From Cristatella mucedo (Eukaryota > Bryozoa > Phylactolaemata > Cristatellidae), in contig WPIO01000120.1 of the NCBI GenBank assembly GCA_009760855.2, positions 806,001 to 870,000 of the forward strand: a stretch of 64,000 bases of DNA, given 5' to 3'. The translations under genes and the position numbers were made by a program. The notes under the pieces are model-generated. The model was not told the DNA's origin, did no database searches, and worked only from the letters and a program-made list of their open reading frames with translations. Below are positions 33,030-64,000 of this stretch, in pieces (the first letter of the stretch is position 1; each line of letters opens with the position of its first letter).

Positions 33030-33800
33030 TTAGTCTTCCGAAATTGGCGTTATGGCCTGCAAGCCAGGAAAGAGTTCCGTCAGCATCCGCATTTCGCCAG
33101 CTTCCGCCAACAGTCTTCCAGTCAATATTTCGAAAAATAGCGAATAATTGTGGTCATCTTAGAAAATGCTTAGCAGAACTTGCTAGTGCAATAACAAAGG
33201 AGACACCGCCAAACCTGGTGCTCAGGAGCAAGCAGCTGAATGCATAGCTAAACGGCAACCACGTGGATCAATGCAGCAGCTGGCCGTAGTTGAAGATGAG
33301 GCGAGCGCTAAGGCTTCAAACGCGAGCTTCGCTCGAAAACCACAGCTCGGGTCTTGCTTGCCCGAGGTCGCACACGCGCGTCTCCAAGAGCCTCCATAGT
33401 TTGTGACGTGCGCTTAGTGCACTTAGTGGTATGTGCTTCTCGCGATTGCCACTGGCCTAAAGGTAGCCGAAAAGGCTCGCTGCAAGGCGCGACGTTAAAT
33501 AGCTGCGTTGCACGTCAAACGCATTTAAAAGAATGACAACTCGGAGCCGAAGCTACCCGAGCAGTGCGTATAGCGGCCCGAGATTCTGTAGCAAAACGCG
33601 AAGCAGTATCGTTATTGAGCCGGCTATTGTGGAAGCCAATTTCCGGTATACTTAGCCAAAGGCTTTCGTGGCGCGGAAGCTGCCTCCAATGCTGACAGGT
33701 GTTGCATAGTGGTGTCTCCAGCGGCGGCTGTTCTAGTGGGAGTCTCAACAGAGACACGGCGAACGCTCGCTCGCAGTTAACAAGACTGCTTTATTACTCC
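33030..33800. promoter_or_regulatory. orphan CpG-rich patch
   Basis: About 770 bases with many CpG dinucleotides (GCGAGCGCTAAG, CACACGCGCGTCTCC, GTGACGTGCGC) inside an AT-rich region with few. No adjacent gene start is evident. It might be a promoter for the gene to its right or for an unannotated transcript. Confidence 0.35.
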
Positions 33801-33807
33801 CAGCGGG

Positions 33808-33873
33808 CAGATATATGAGAGCCCTATCAATCGCAGCAGGCAGATATATGAGAGCCCTATCAATCGCAGAGTA
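33808..33873. repeat. 33-bp tandem duplication
   Basis: CAGATATATGAGAGCCCTAT plus CAATCGCAG occurs at 33808 and again at 33841, two near-perfect copies. Confidence 0.9.
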
Positions 33874-35379
33874 AGACACGAAATACAATCTGCATTTGTG
33901 GCCTGACGCAGGGCGGCCTCAACGGCTTAACTATTGGCAACAGGTGAGCCACGTGCATTAGTGTCAGGCGCTTGGCTGATTACAGCAGAAGCTGCAGGCG
34001 CACACAAAGCAGGCCACTAATCTAACGGCTATAGATTAACGGGCTCTTGCAGCCTTCTCAAATTAAGAGGAATCTAATAGGCATTGCGATTCGTGACGTG
34101 ATGGAGCTCGAATTGTGGTACATTGCCTGAAAGTGTATTTTCAAATTTCCTCAGAGTTTCTAAATTTTGCCAGTTTCATAACCACTTTGCTCATATGACG
34201 AGAGCGTGGAATTATCTAAAATTGACTTATTTCCGATGTTAACACCTTTCCGGCTTTGTCCTTTAGGGTTAAAGTTATGAAGAAAGATGCTCAAATAAAT
34301 GAAAATTAGCACGTATATACTTTGGCATTTGACATCAAGGAACATTCTATGTAGTTTAGGAGTAAGTCGATGTTAAAGATTCGGGCTAATTATACGAATC
34401 TCTATAACGAAAAAAACAAACGTTCTTCTAGCAAATCTTTTGTCATGCTCAGTTTATAAAGAACATTTAGAATCTATTCTATTTTCTTTAAAGCGTCCAT
34501 GCTTCTAACGAATAGTCTCAAATGTAGTCCCTACATCTTTGAAGTTGGGAATCGTGGACTTTGATATTGACATACTGTCTATTTACCATTTCAGCCTTTT
34601 TTCCGTGAGAGCATGAAGCAGCAGGCGGGAATTTACAGCCTGCAGATATAATTTATTACTGTGAACTAGTGGAGCGATGCTGTTACGTGCAGCGTTCCTC
34701 ATGCAATTTTCAAACTCTTTCTTTTATTTCTTTTGGGATTACTCAACTTGTACTGCATACGTTTATCAGTTTAAGCCCAGATGCTACAAATTCAGCAATA
34801 GACTGTTAGGAAAGCGTAACAGATCTTTGAGGTTCTCTGATTGGTAATAAGTGGTTTAATCCCCCTAGCCAACAATTTGTGAAATTGGAAGCTGGATCTG
34901 CACAGTTCTCTCGCAGTTAGACTAGTAGCTCCTCTGACTGAGTGCAACTGCCGCTCGTAATTTTCAGTCATAAAATTGCCGCGTACGAGCCTTTGTAGTC
35001 AAACTGCTATCTGCCACTTTTCGAGTTGCTTTCTTGTCAGGTGCTACATTTGAATTGAAGGATTAGTTTAGTCGATGAGCATTGTTATCAATTTCAGTAA
35101 CACGGCATTTTTAAACTCCTAAAAAAATATAAAAAGCAATTCCTAGGCTTTGCAAGAAGTTATTGAACTCAAAACCTTAATCAACCTGTATTGCATGCTG
35201 GAGCACGCTAGATGCCATGTCTTCTAGCTGTGGAGCATTTTTACATTTGCAACTATGTCGATACCCGTCCAGGTTTATAGTAAAGGTTGCACATGCCTTT
35301 GGGGCCGAGATTCTGTGAACAAGGATACTGCTCCAGCAGACTTTGGATCATAAATTAAACCGGGAGCGAGGTCCATGCT
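33874..35379. other. no gene recognised
   Basis: AT-rich; nothing assigned. Confidence 0.4.
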
Positions 35380-35625
35380 ACGGGAGCACACGAACTCATT
35401 GCAGGGTCTCCGAAGTAATAGAGATTAGTTAGAGGCGCATGTAAAAAACACGAGTTTAAAGAGCCCTTTTATCGTGCCTAGCTCGACCGGGAAGCTGTTC
35501 ACGTTGGTCGGCTGGAGCTGGAGAATGAGCTGAACCAAAAGTAAGCAACGACACCTTAAAGCCGATAAACTGCTTGATGTATAGCCAGTGTTAGTCGGTA
35601 GAAATTATATAAGGAGGACGATTGT
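35380..35625 (-). mobile_element. degenerate LINE C-terminal fragment
   Basis: The order of landmarks (GGGAGCACACGAACT, GGTCTCCGAAG, then AACGACACCTTAAAGCCGAT and TAGCCAGTGTTAGTCGGTAG) follows the minus-strand LINE at 26900-27150. It is heavily diverged. Confidence 0.6.
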
Positions 35626-36359
35626 CAAATTTATTTATATCGCATATCCACCATTAGCGCACAACTAGATCGGAGCCTCAAACAAACAGATCACGTTGAT
35701 GTTGTGCTTGAGAAATTGTCTTTGTTGAGCCAAGATTGCCGCCAAAGTGACAGCTTACTCCTAGAAAGTGCGTACACATTCACACAGAATCGCATACATA
35801 TACACACACGTTCACACCCGCGTGCCCACAGGCATGGGTACACGCAGGTATGTACACAGTCATGCCTACCTTCTGAGCGCCGAGCTCTTTGTTTTGAGGC
35901 AAACAACACCGAGCTCTCCCGTTGTTCAGGTTGGCTTGAGATTGCCACACCTCCTGAACAGAAGAAATTCCCTATGCTACCCGTGCCCTTTTGCTGGCAC
36001 GTGAGATGAGTGCTAAATTCTGATGTCTTTTTACATCCAAGGAATGTCATCTAGCTATTTTAGCCACAGTATGTTAGGACGCCTGAATGTGTTAGAAAGT
36101 ACTGGTAATGGCTCGGATTAGTTTTGCTAGCATTTTTCAGATCGAAAAATACACGTATGCAAACATTCGCACAAAAGAACACACCAGTCCAAGTACGTCT
36201 GCAGTAATACGTGCATCACACAAATGTATATAAATACGTTCACAATCTGATCGGAAAGCTAAGCTGGTTCAATGGCCTTGGCCTAATTTGCATTGCTGCA
36301 CATGATCATAACAACAATCACCACTACTTGTAGTGGAAAATATAAATAAATAAATAAAG
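35626..36359. other. no gene recognised
   Basis: Open frames on both strands at 35691-36050 have no known domain. Short CA-rich stretches occur. Confidence 0.35.
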
Positions 36360-36440
36360 AATGCCCCCTGAAAGGCTCAAACCCTCAACTGGGGCCATGA
36401 AGAGCCAGCACCTCGCCTCATAAAGAGTGACCAATATGCG
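36360..36440 (-). repeat. possible SINE head fragment
   Basis: On the minus strand GAGGCGAGGTGCTGGCTCTT (A-box-like) precedes TTGAGGGTTTGAGCC (B-box-like). Confidence 0.4.
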
Positions 36441-36529
36441 GTAGGCACAAACATATGTTTGAACCCATGTGCAAACGCACGAGCATGCATAAAACATGGG
36501 GTTGTGCGTAATCATGATAACAAGAAAAA

Positions 36530-36735
36530 CAGTAATACATTTTATAGCGTCCTCATGGGGCTAAATCTCTTTCTATGCACTTTATATATGCTGCAAAGGA
36601 AGAGTGGTTGAATGTTTAGTGGTAGCATACTCAATGAAGCCAAGCATAATAAGCAGTACATGCACAATGTCAGCACGCGTAAGCACACTAAAAGCCAATC
36701 ACATAAACACACTAAATGCTGTGACATTACGGGAT
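36530..36735 (-). mobile_element. LINE 3' end fragment
   Basis: Shows the family landmarks CTAAATCTCTTTCTATGCAC, ATGCTGCAAAGGAAG and CAATGTCAGCACGCGTAAGC in the order seen in other minus-strand copies. Confidence 0.75.
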
Positions 36736-39700
36736 TTTTTTAGGATGACTTTGGTATTAGTGCAGCTGCCATATACGTAATGTGCCATATTGCAAATTCC
36801 ACTGGTCTGTCGAGCTCAGGTTGGAAATCAAACGTTAGAGTGCTCAGACGGTAGTTATAACGTTTTAACTTTTTTCCACTTACAAAAATATTGGTATGGA
36901 AGGCACAATGAAGCTCCTATGTATTGTATATAGTATATTATATATGGTATGGTGGGGGTGTACAGCCGCAATCACACTCAAAAATCTTGTCAACACGGGT
37001 ATGCTCAACTAAAAATGCACACATTTAAGCAAATACACAGTTTGCGTATAATCATGCAAAATCTGCTACTTAGTTGGCTCAAAACTGAACCTTTTGAACT
37101 CTTACGTAAAAAGTATAGACTTTTTTAAAACAGAAGATTGTTCTTAGGTACCTTGATATTCGAAAGGTTATTAATAAATCTTCACTTTAGATTACAGGCG
37201 ACGACTGCTACGTTAAAAAACCAAGATCTCTAGGCACAGGCTACCTTGTGCAGAGAAGTTGCATCTTGCAGTGCTGGTAGAGAGACAATCTCTGATAGCA
37301 GCTGGGGAACAGTAGTCTAAGACGGCTGATAGCCAAAATAAATTTAAATCTGCAACATAAACACGTCTCGAAAAATGATTGTAATTTAAAAAAATACACG
37401 TGCACCAGCAAGAACCGATGGATAATGAAGTGAAGTAAAGAATGGTCAGAGTAAGGACGTCTGATCAGTACGAAACTGCACCCGGTGGGTGTGCACAACG
37501 TAGTTAGATGTCAGAGTCTTGCACGGCACGTCGTGCGACATGCCTGCTTGAATGAAGTAGGTTAAAATGGTTGTGTGCTCATGACAACTAGTGTCGGTAG
37601 GTAGCATTTAATCGTCATTCGATAGAGTATTTACCTGATACATTTTAGTAGCATGGTGGTTTAGGTTTTTAACACTTGATCGAGATTTCCATGACACTAC
37701 CTACCTCCTCTACCAATAGGAAGCTCAGATCTGCAGGCAAATACCATACGTGGCCGATAGATGCAGCGAGTCCCAAAGGATTTTTGGCATACATTTGGCA
37801 GCGATATTAATGATCGGCTAGTGTTTGCAACTTAAGATGCAAGCCAGGTGAACATCTTGACCTTCAATGATTAGCCGGCATTATCCGGCATAAGCCTCCA
37901 TCAATTAACGTAATCTGAGGATAAATTGTGGAACATCGTCTTGGAGATTTTCGTCTATCCAATTAATATTTTGACAGTCATTTACTGATCTGTACAGTGT
38001 TTTAACCAAGCAGTCAACGCCGTAAGCATTCATTCGGCTATGCAAAACGTTAAGTGTCGAAACTAGGTTATAGCAATAAATCCAATACCGCATTTTCTTC
38101 AACGTTTTAACAAGTAATTGGCATCGAATCGCTAGGAGAGGGCTATTTGTATAGCCACTAGTAAGTGTAGAAAGTAAATGATTCTACTTAATGGTTTAAT
38201 TTTGGAGTGAGGCTGAGTCCTCGTGAGAGTGACAGATTGCACTGAAGTAAATGTTTCATTTTACGTTTTGCTTTCCAATTGCAAAGGTTCATTACGATGC
38301 AGTGATTATTAATTGTCTATCGGAGAATCCACTTCCGTGGCCTATTTTGATCTCGGTGCAGGCGTTATAGAAAGATTTCAGCTAGACCGCTTTTATTTGT
38401 AACTGTCTTTCTGAAATACCTGTATATTGCCAGCTTCCCGAAAGTCTTATTATAACCCACAATTTTCGTAACCTTCACAACTTTAGATGACAGTGAAATG
38501 TCGAATAATTGAAGCGACTGAAGGATGCTAGCCTTTTAAGTAAAATTACTGAGCAACTTGCCCCCAAAAAGTTCCTGCATTAAGCCCTATTACAACTGAC
38601 ATGTGATTGTATTTTTCCTACAATGCAACATATATCAGATTTGCAGTTTATCTGTATTTTGGTGTCCCAAGACATTAATCGAATAAGGAAGTTTTAAATG
38701 AAGTACTCACACAGGGAGATTTAATTGGTCTATTCATACGCATATTTGGCTGAGTAATGCTTTTGTCATTCTTGATAAAAAAGAAAAACAATAAAGATAA
38801 AAGAATTATAAGATAGAAACTGAAAAATATGAATTTTCACAATGTAATGAATAAAGATGGACTCAGAGTTTGGCTTTGATTAATCGTTGCTGACGCCAAT
38901 AGAGGTCAGTCGATACTATTCTTGTACTTTTTTAGGTCCGGATCGGCTCGCTATTCTTGATCGACAGCGTAGCATCAATAGCTATGCATACGTTAAATAT
39001 AAATTTAAATAAATAAATAAATAAATATATATAAATAAATATAAATATAAATATAAATAAATAAATAAATACATACATAAATAAATATATATATATATAT
39101 GCATGCGTAGGGCCGCCAGAATAGTTTCCTACATTGTGCAAGTGAGGTATAGCTAATGCTAAATGAGGCACTGAAGCGTTGCCATTTGTTACTTAATGGC
39201 GAAAGCTTGATTTCAGATACATTTCCGGACTTAACTGAACACACCAGATACGTCTGCGCATATCGAAACTCTGTATTTTTAAATTTAAATGAGCCCTAAA
39301 TGAGGATATCCTTGATTGAATTTTGAGGGTCGTTTTAGAATGATGGACATGCAGTTTTTCAGAATTCAAAAATTAAAATTCTGCCACAATCTGAAAAATG
39401 GCTGCTAGTCTCAGTAGTAATTTGGAGCAAGCCTTAATGGCTGATATATTGAAATGCCAACCAGAGCTTTTTGTCTATATTACTATCTCAAAGACGACGA
39501 AAGTCAGGCTGGGGAGCAGTTGGCCATATGCCCTACCGATAGACACTTGCATGGTCACTGCAGCAGTGATCAACGGTTTGAGACGACGAGAGCTGCACAA
39601 ATAATACAGAGATTTGGTGAGTTTTATAATGTGATGGTGAGTCTAAAAATTGCCCGGACGTGTGTTCAGCTGCAAACTTAATGACAGGTACCTGCGTGCA

Positions 39701-42015
39701 TGGCTGGTAGCACTGATTGTAGAGATGTACACTCAAGGGGACGATGGCTACACAGTAGTAAATAGCCGTATTATTCGTCAACCGTATCGGTAAGCATATC
39801 TGTAGTGGAAGCAACCCGCAGCTGCCACACAGAGCAGCCTTCTTGTATTTAGGGAGCTGGGCATCTCAATGGTGTAGCAATTAGCCATCGCGGCAGCTAA
39901 ACTTAAAAAACTCATGGCCTAAAATGCTAGGGCTATAACTAAAGCTGAGTTGGTTCGGAAATTGGCAATGCACTCCAATCCAACTGCTATAGTTTAACAG
40001 GTAGCTTACAAACTCTTAAACTACGAGCAATTTTTAAGGCAGTGAGCGGTCAAAAAGTCGAAATCCCCGTTATGCTGAGATAGGATGTGAATAGATGAAA
40101 GAGCTGAAAGCAATTCGTGGTTAGAAAAACGATACAATGCCGGGTTGTTGCCTCCGGCTGCCCAAAAAATTAATTCCGTGCAGATCTTGCATTGCAGTTT
40201 ATCATAAATCAAAGCAAATCATATTGCTGTAATATGAGATAAATAAAATATGAAAATATAATAAGTAGTGTACGTTAATATAATAAAAATATGAGTGACA
40301 AGTCTATTTCTAGGGCCTCTACATATGCTGGATGACCGAGGCCCAGCACCTTGGTTGTACAAGACAAGCATCCAGCCGATAGCACCTAATAAAAGTCAGA
40401 AAAGTGTTATAAGCCAAAGTGGCTTACTTCGTAGAGCAGAACTTAGCCTTACAGCGACCTTATTGTCTCAGAAAGGCAATTGCACGGCAGACCAGAACTG
40501 AATTGAGAGAATGCTTTGCATGGTGGCACTGATATACGCCGAAAAGAGAACTCTACTTTCAAAATCTATTTATCTGAATTAGGTAGGCAGTGTGTACTGC
40601 AAACGCGTTCACATTAGAACTCATTAGCTAGACCACCGGCTGGGCTTAGGAAGCTGACGCTAATTCTTCAAAAAAGTCGAGGAGGAGCAGGCGCAGGGAT
40701 GTGAATATGAATGAGCCTAAGTTGAACTGTTTAGAAAAGGAGGAGAAACAATCGGACATTAAAAGGTACGACAAAGCCAAGCCGGAGACCTCAAGTTGGC
40801 CTAATTAAGTTGATCGACTACTTGCTGTCGACGAGCTACTCAACAAGCATTTATAGCGCCTCAGTGGATCGATAACTGGGCGATACCTGCATCTGCTCAA
40901 GGTATATGACACCTGATCGACTTTTTAAAGTGGATGTGACCATCAATGGTCTACTGCAAGTAGCGACGCCTGATAAGTATTATGCAGAAGGATGAAGTTG
41001 AAGCTGAAATAGGAAATGCAGTGCCTTCGTATTGGCAAATTTGATTGGTTAACTAAACTGTTCCACCCTATTGTTACAGAAAGTCGTCTCTTCATTCACG
41101 ACGCTATGACGTGCATTTAGCTGCTGCTGCTTTGACGCTAAGGCTGCTTGCTCTTATCTTAAGGATTTGTGCTATCGATATTATGGCGTGTTGTACTCTA
41201 GACCGAGGCCGCGAAGCCAAGGTAAGGCATCCTATTCTCTTGCCAACAACTCATGTGCGGCTGGGCGCAGAAATTAAATCTTTTACGCGGTTAAAAAGCA
41301 AACCGATCTTTGCTTGCAACGATTTCATTCAACCTATTTCAGTCTGGTATCCCCAAAAATACTGTACACATGTCTGCGTTGGTTTTTCATTGCACTGCAT
41401 TCCCACGAACCGTCCGCGGGTAATTGCACAACTGTGGGCAGCGTCTGCAAGACTAGCTACGTTGAGTAGGGAAACGCAAGCTAAACGCAAGTTAAAGGCA
41501 TGCCAAATCAATAGCATTTCAGGGGCTGATCTTTCTTGACAGATTAGCTAATTAGAAATACTGTACGTTTGCCTTATTCACTGCATTTGAAGATGCATCG
41601 CCGTCTATTAAATAGAGACCGGCGTTTCTCTAGTTACCGGGGTACACGGACGTCGATCACTCATTTATGCTTTAAAAAGCCTCTGCGCATTTTGCATTTA
41701 ATTAGAAAAATGAATTTTTAAACGTAAGTTGGGGTGCTGACTGAAGTGCATTTTTGGAGTCGTTGCTTTCAGAGCAGTATCAGACTTACTTTACCCGAGT
41801 TAGCCATTGGTGATAAAACTGCATGCCTGAAGGTTAAAATTAAAGTAGCTTTATCCACATTACTTATGTCCAGCAGAGGTTTTGACAGATAATTTTTTTA
41901 AATGCTTAGAATGGTAAAAAGAAGTTGAGTGCGATTTGGCCTAACAACCTATTTTAATAAAGACAGACTGATAGGTAGAGATAATACAGCGATACAGGTA
42001 CATACTAATTAATTT
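36736..42015. other. no named gene; several short open stretches
   Basis: AT-rich sequence with a (AAAT)n tract at 38995-39100. Possible exons of unknown identity: 41164-41220 (+), an open stretch after TTATCTTAAG ending at a GTAAGG donor, and 40316-40390 (+) after TTTCTAG. Neither shows a known domain. Confidence 0.3.
38995..39100. repeat. (AAAT)n/(AT)n microsatellite
   Basis: AAATAAAT and ATAAAT units, with a run of AT at the right end. Confidence 0.95.
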
Positions 42016-42660
42016 AATAATACTAATATTATTGCACTTGATAAAGCGCCTCAGAGAACTCAATCTCTTTCTAGGCGCTTTAAATTAGCTGCAAAGGGAA
42101 ACGCGATTGAATATTGAGTAAAATCATGCCTGATAAACAACACGAATAACATGGTCAGGGGTGACATGCACTGGGTCAGCATGCAAGTGTGGTAAGTGGC
42201 AGCATGCACAGTGTCAGCACCCATAAACACAAGAATGATGAATCAAAGGGACCCACTAAATGCTGTCCTAAATAGGTATGTCCTTAAGTTCTTTTTAAAT
42301 GTGGTCAGGTCAGGGAATGCTCTGACGCAAGTCGGGAGGGAGTTCCAGGGTTTGGGAGCATACGAACTAAATACATGGTCTCCAAAGAATTTGAGTTTTG
42401 TACAAGGTATCGGTATACTGTCGGATTTCGAAAAGTGGGTGGTTACGATGCTTGGCTCGGTGGGGGAGTAGATCTGAGAGATAGGCTGAAACCAATGAAT
42501 GAAGTGACCTAAAAGTAAGCGACAAAACCTTGAAGTCAATCCGTTGCTTGACTGGTAGGCAGTGCAGGTCGGCGAGAAGTGGTGTGATGTGGCAACTGCG
42601 AAGCTCACGACAGACAAGCCTAGCTGCGGAGTTTTGCACCGGCTGTAATCGCCTGATTAC
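42016..42660 (-). mobile_element. L2/CR1-type LINE, 5'-truncated copy
   Basis: On the minus strand it begins within the [14 protein letters not shown] region near 42660, covers the C-terminal end of ORF2 and the 3' UTR, and ends in the family tail with an ATT repeat. One or more frameshifts are present (the C-terminal reading frame changes near 42440). Confidence 0.9.
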
Positions 42661-43036
42661 AATTTGCGTGTTAATAAACAAGCAAATTCATAGATAGCGG
42701 GAAATATATGCCCTAATAGAAAATTATTGTTATAGAAAGGATTGCAGTTAGAGGTATAGATTACAGTCTGGACTACATTGAATTAAAGTATTCTTAGTTG
42801 TAAAAAGTATTCTTATAGTATTCTTAAATTATTCTTATTCTTAGTCGTAATAATTCTTAGTTGAATAGATAGTTTGAGTAGAATATTTTGCAGAAACACG
42901 ACGTTGAGTGGAAATGTATGCCAAGTTTGTTAAAGAAATACAGATTGCTATCGTATTGCACATGGATGTAAACTAAATAAACTTGGCATGAATAGATGTG
43001 CTTGGATGTACAGAAATATAATATATATATATATAT

Positions 43037-43071
<35 letters not shown>

Positions 43072-44204
43072 AGATACATATATATATATATATATATATA
43101 TATGCTGATTATGAAACATATAGGCTGATGTGTTCACAGGTAGTGCTAAATTGAAGGCACGTATGAACAGCCTACTCAATCAATTTACTTATCGATGGGT
43201 AAAGATAGTGACTGACCAATAGGAATAGCCGAGAAATAAAATTAAAAACAAGACAATCAAACTTTTTATGCAGTGATATTTATTTGCAATAAGGGCTAAG
43301 CTAAAATTTTATCCGGGCATTGGAGTTTTCAAGGAGTTCCCCTGATACGATTAGTGCAAAAGGCGTGCATCCTATTTATGATTGTTAATTTTCCAGGTAT
43401 GAGAATTTAATTGGAAACCAGAATATAATTGGTATAAATTACCTTGTTTTTTTCGGAAGTTCTCAAATACCATCTTCAGAGTCTGGTGACAAATGAAGCT
43501 AATTCCCAACTTAATTAACACTTTTATTATAGATCAGGCAGTAAAAACGTTTTGGGTCCTTTCTGCTCTTTTCTCAGCAGCAGAATGAACATAAAATGTG
43601 TCTGGGAATCTCTTATTGTGCTTAGAGGCAGATTGCAATGTCATGTCTGTCGTCTGACCTGTAGTACATGTTATATCAGTCGAGTTTGAGTCAGGTCCTT
43701 CTCTACAATCATAAAATGAAAAACGGCAATAACTACTATATGCATTAACAATCAATAGTGAATCTCTTCAGAATGGGTTTGAAAGATAGGTACTGAGACT
43801 GAGAAAAATAGAGTAAGATAGTATGACTGAAGATGTATTTGAATAAATAAGATGTAAACTATTTGACATATCGACCTAAATATCTGAATATTTGAACAAA
43901 AGAAATACTAATGTGATATATAATGGTGTACAAACTTTGATTACTATTAGTGCTTGTTGTTTTCATCGCCGTGTCATCACGGTCATTTGTTGTCCTAACG
44001 CGTCTTGCACTGTTTGCAGGGGAATGGTTTTGCTCAAATAAGAACTAAATATTTCAATGTTGGTGGATTGGCTAAGCGTGGTAAGAAAGTTTGAAACTTG
44101 CAAGAGAAACCAATAGCCGGAAAAATAATAATTAAATTTGTGCATGTCAATAATTTCCTGATAGGAGCCGTGATTACTGTTACGTTTCCTATATTTTTCA
44201 TGCC
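42661..44204. other. no gene recognised; (AT)n tract inside
   Basis: AT-rich intergenic or intronic sequence. Short frames near 43534-43755 and 43963-44246 (-) have no known domain. Confidence 0.4.
43016..43103. repeat. (AT)n microsatellite
   Basis: Two (AT) runs separated by ACATGT and AAGATACAT interruptions. Confidence 0.95.
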
Positions 44205-44415
44205 TTTTAAATGTGTGCTGACACCGTGCATGCTGCCACTAACCACATTTGCATGCTGACCCTATACATGTCACCCCTGGCTCTGTTATGCTTGTCGTTG
44301 ACATTGAACACGCTGCCATTAACTATTTTAATATGCTTCTTTTGCTGCAAATGTACAGTATATAGATAAAGATGAGGTTTTCTGAGGGTGCTATATAACT
44401 GTATATTTATTATTA
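44205..44415 (+). mobile_element. LINE 3' end fragment
   Basis: Contains GCATGCTGCCACTAACCACA, TTTGCATGCTGACCC and the tail AAGATGAGGTTTTCTGAGGG then a TTATTATTATT run, in the order of the plus-strand copy at 53850-54080. Confidence 0.8.
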
Positions 44416-44494
44416 TTATTTGAAATTAGTTAAACTCACGAGACGTACAGCTACAAACTAAGGTTTATATATACATTTAATGTATTATTATAGG

Positions 44495-44542
<48 letters not shown>

Positions 44543-44655
44543 CTGCGAGAAGCATGGGTTGATGTCTTCGTAGCTGTAAATGTTATCTGAGCAAGCAACT
44601 CAATCCGAAATGTAAAAACAAGTAGGGCTGCGAGCAGCCGATTCTTTGTTGCAAG
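44416..44655. repeat. spacer with (AT)n tract at 44497-44541
   Basis: A 45-base AT run; nothing else assigned. Confidence 0.8.
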
Positions 44656-44874
44656 GTCCTAGTGAATACACCGGAAACAGCGACGATTACACCCTTCAAC
44701 AGCACTGGAACTCACCCTATTTAGTCATAAGGTCGTACATTTTAAGAGACAACCTGCTTGTCAAACTGTTGAATCTTACGACCGACAGTCAATTTATCCG
44801 AAAATCCTTACAGTCCGTTATTTCGATATTAGGTGCCCTGTATGAGATGAATTGCAGCATATGTATTTTAACCG
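44656..44874 (+). CDS. candidate upstream exon of the Tudor-like gene
   Basis: After a TTCTTTGTTGCAAG acceptor the sequence is open in phase 1 and reads PSEYTGNSDDYTLQQHWNSP, then YLVIRSYILRDNLLVKLLNL, then a helix-like stretch. Two weak donors fit the phase-1 start of exon A at 44943: GTGCCC after 44832 and GTCGGC after 44874. I recognise no domain. Its long open frame next to a confirmed exon, with matching phase, supports it, but the poor donors lower confidence. Confidence 0.4.
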
Positions 44875-44942
44875 GTCGGCTGTCAACCACAGATGCTGAC
44901 TAACTGTCTGATTAATAAGTTAGCTGACAAACTGCTTTTCAG

Positions 44943-63921
<18,979 letters not shown>

Positions 63922-64000
63922 GTAAGTCACGGCTTGTTAAGCTTGATTATGTCAGCCTACAACAGTGATGTTAGTTCACTGCATGGTTCGGGGCCCTCTA

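Overview
The window is nuclear DNA from a multicellular animal. Genes are split by many introns with GT-AG junctions, the background is AT-rich with long (AT)n and (AC)n tracts, and the sequence is full of L2/CR1-type LINEs, tRNA-derived SINEs, Tc1/mariner fragments and a small hAT element. The species cannot be fixed from the sequence. An invertebrate such as a mollusc or another lophotrochozoan fits best, but this is an inference.

Layout: 1-1500 is CpG-rich, begins with two copies of a 122-bp tandem repeat, and may be the promoter region of the first gene. 2905-17000 (+) holds ten well-formed exons of ELP3, the catalytic Elongator subunit (radical-SAM tRNA-modifying enzyme). The gene is incomplete. 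One internal exon is absent with the frame preserved, a second is absent with the frame not preserved, the whole C-terminal acetyltransferase domain is not found, and some near-invariant residues are changed. It is either a decaying copy or a damaged assembly. An intact tRNA-Pro(CGG) lies antisense in one of its introns. The last introns carry Tc1-like transposase fragments, a 186-bp hAT element of SPIN/URR1 type with a perfect 8-bp target-site duplication, and a 32-bp perfect palindrome.

17000-44600 has no gene I can name. It holds SINEs, LINE copies of various ages (one young antisense copy at 26581-28221), microsatellites and an orphan CpG-rich patch near 33.0-33.8 kb.

44656-63921 (+) is a second host gene, which I read tentatively as an extended-Tudor-domain protein. 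A five-exon module (A-B-C-D-E, with mutually compatible phases) occupies 44943-56589. A second copy begins at 57893 and is cut by the window end after its exon C. In the second copy exon A is broken, while exons B and C are open and nearly identical at protein level to the first copy although the introns have diverged. The duplicated introns share an old LINE fossil, and in the second unit that fossil was later interrupted by two further LINEs. This gives a relative timeline.

The most notable points are the broken ELP3, the SPIN-like hAT element, the tandem Tudor-like module with mixed decay and constraint, two young LINE copies sharing a D-to-N change in the RT catalytic motif, and SINEs that share the LINE 3' tail. 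I found no clearly new molecular system.
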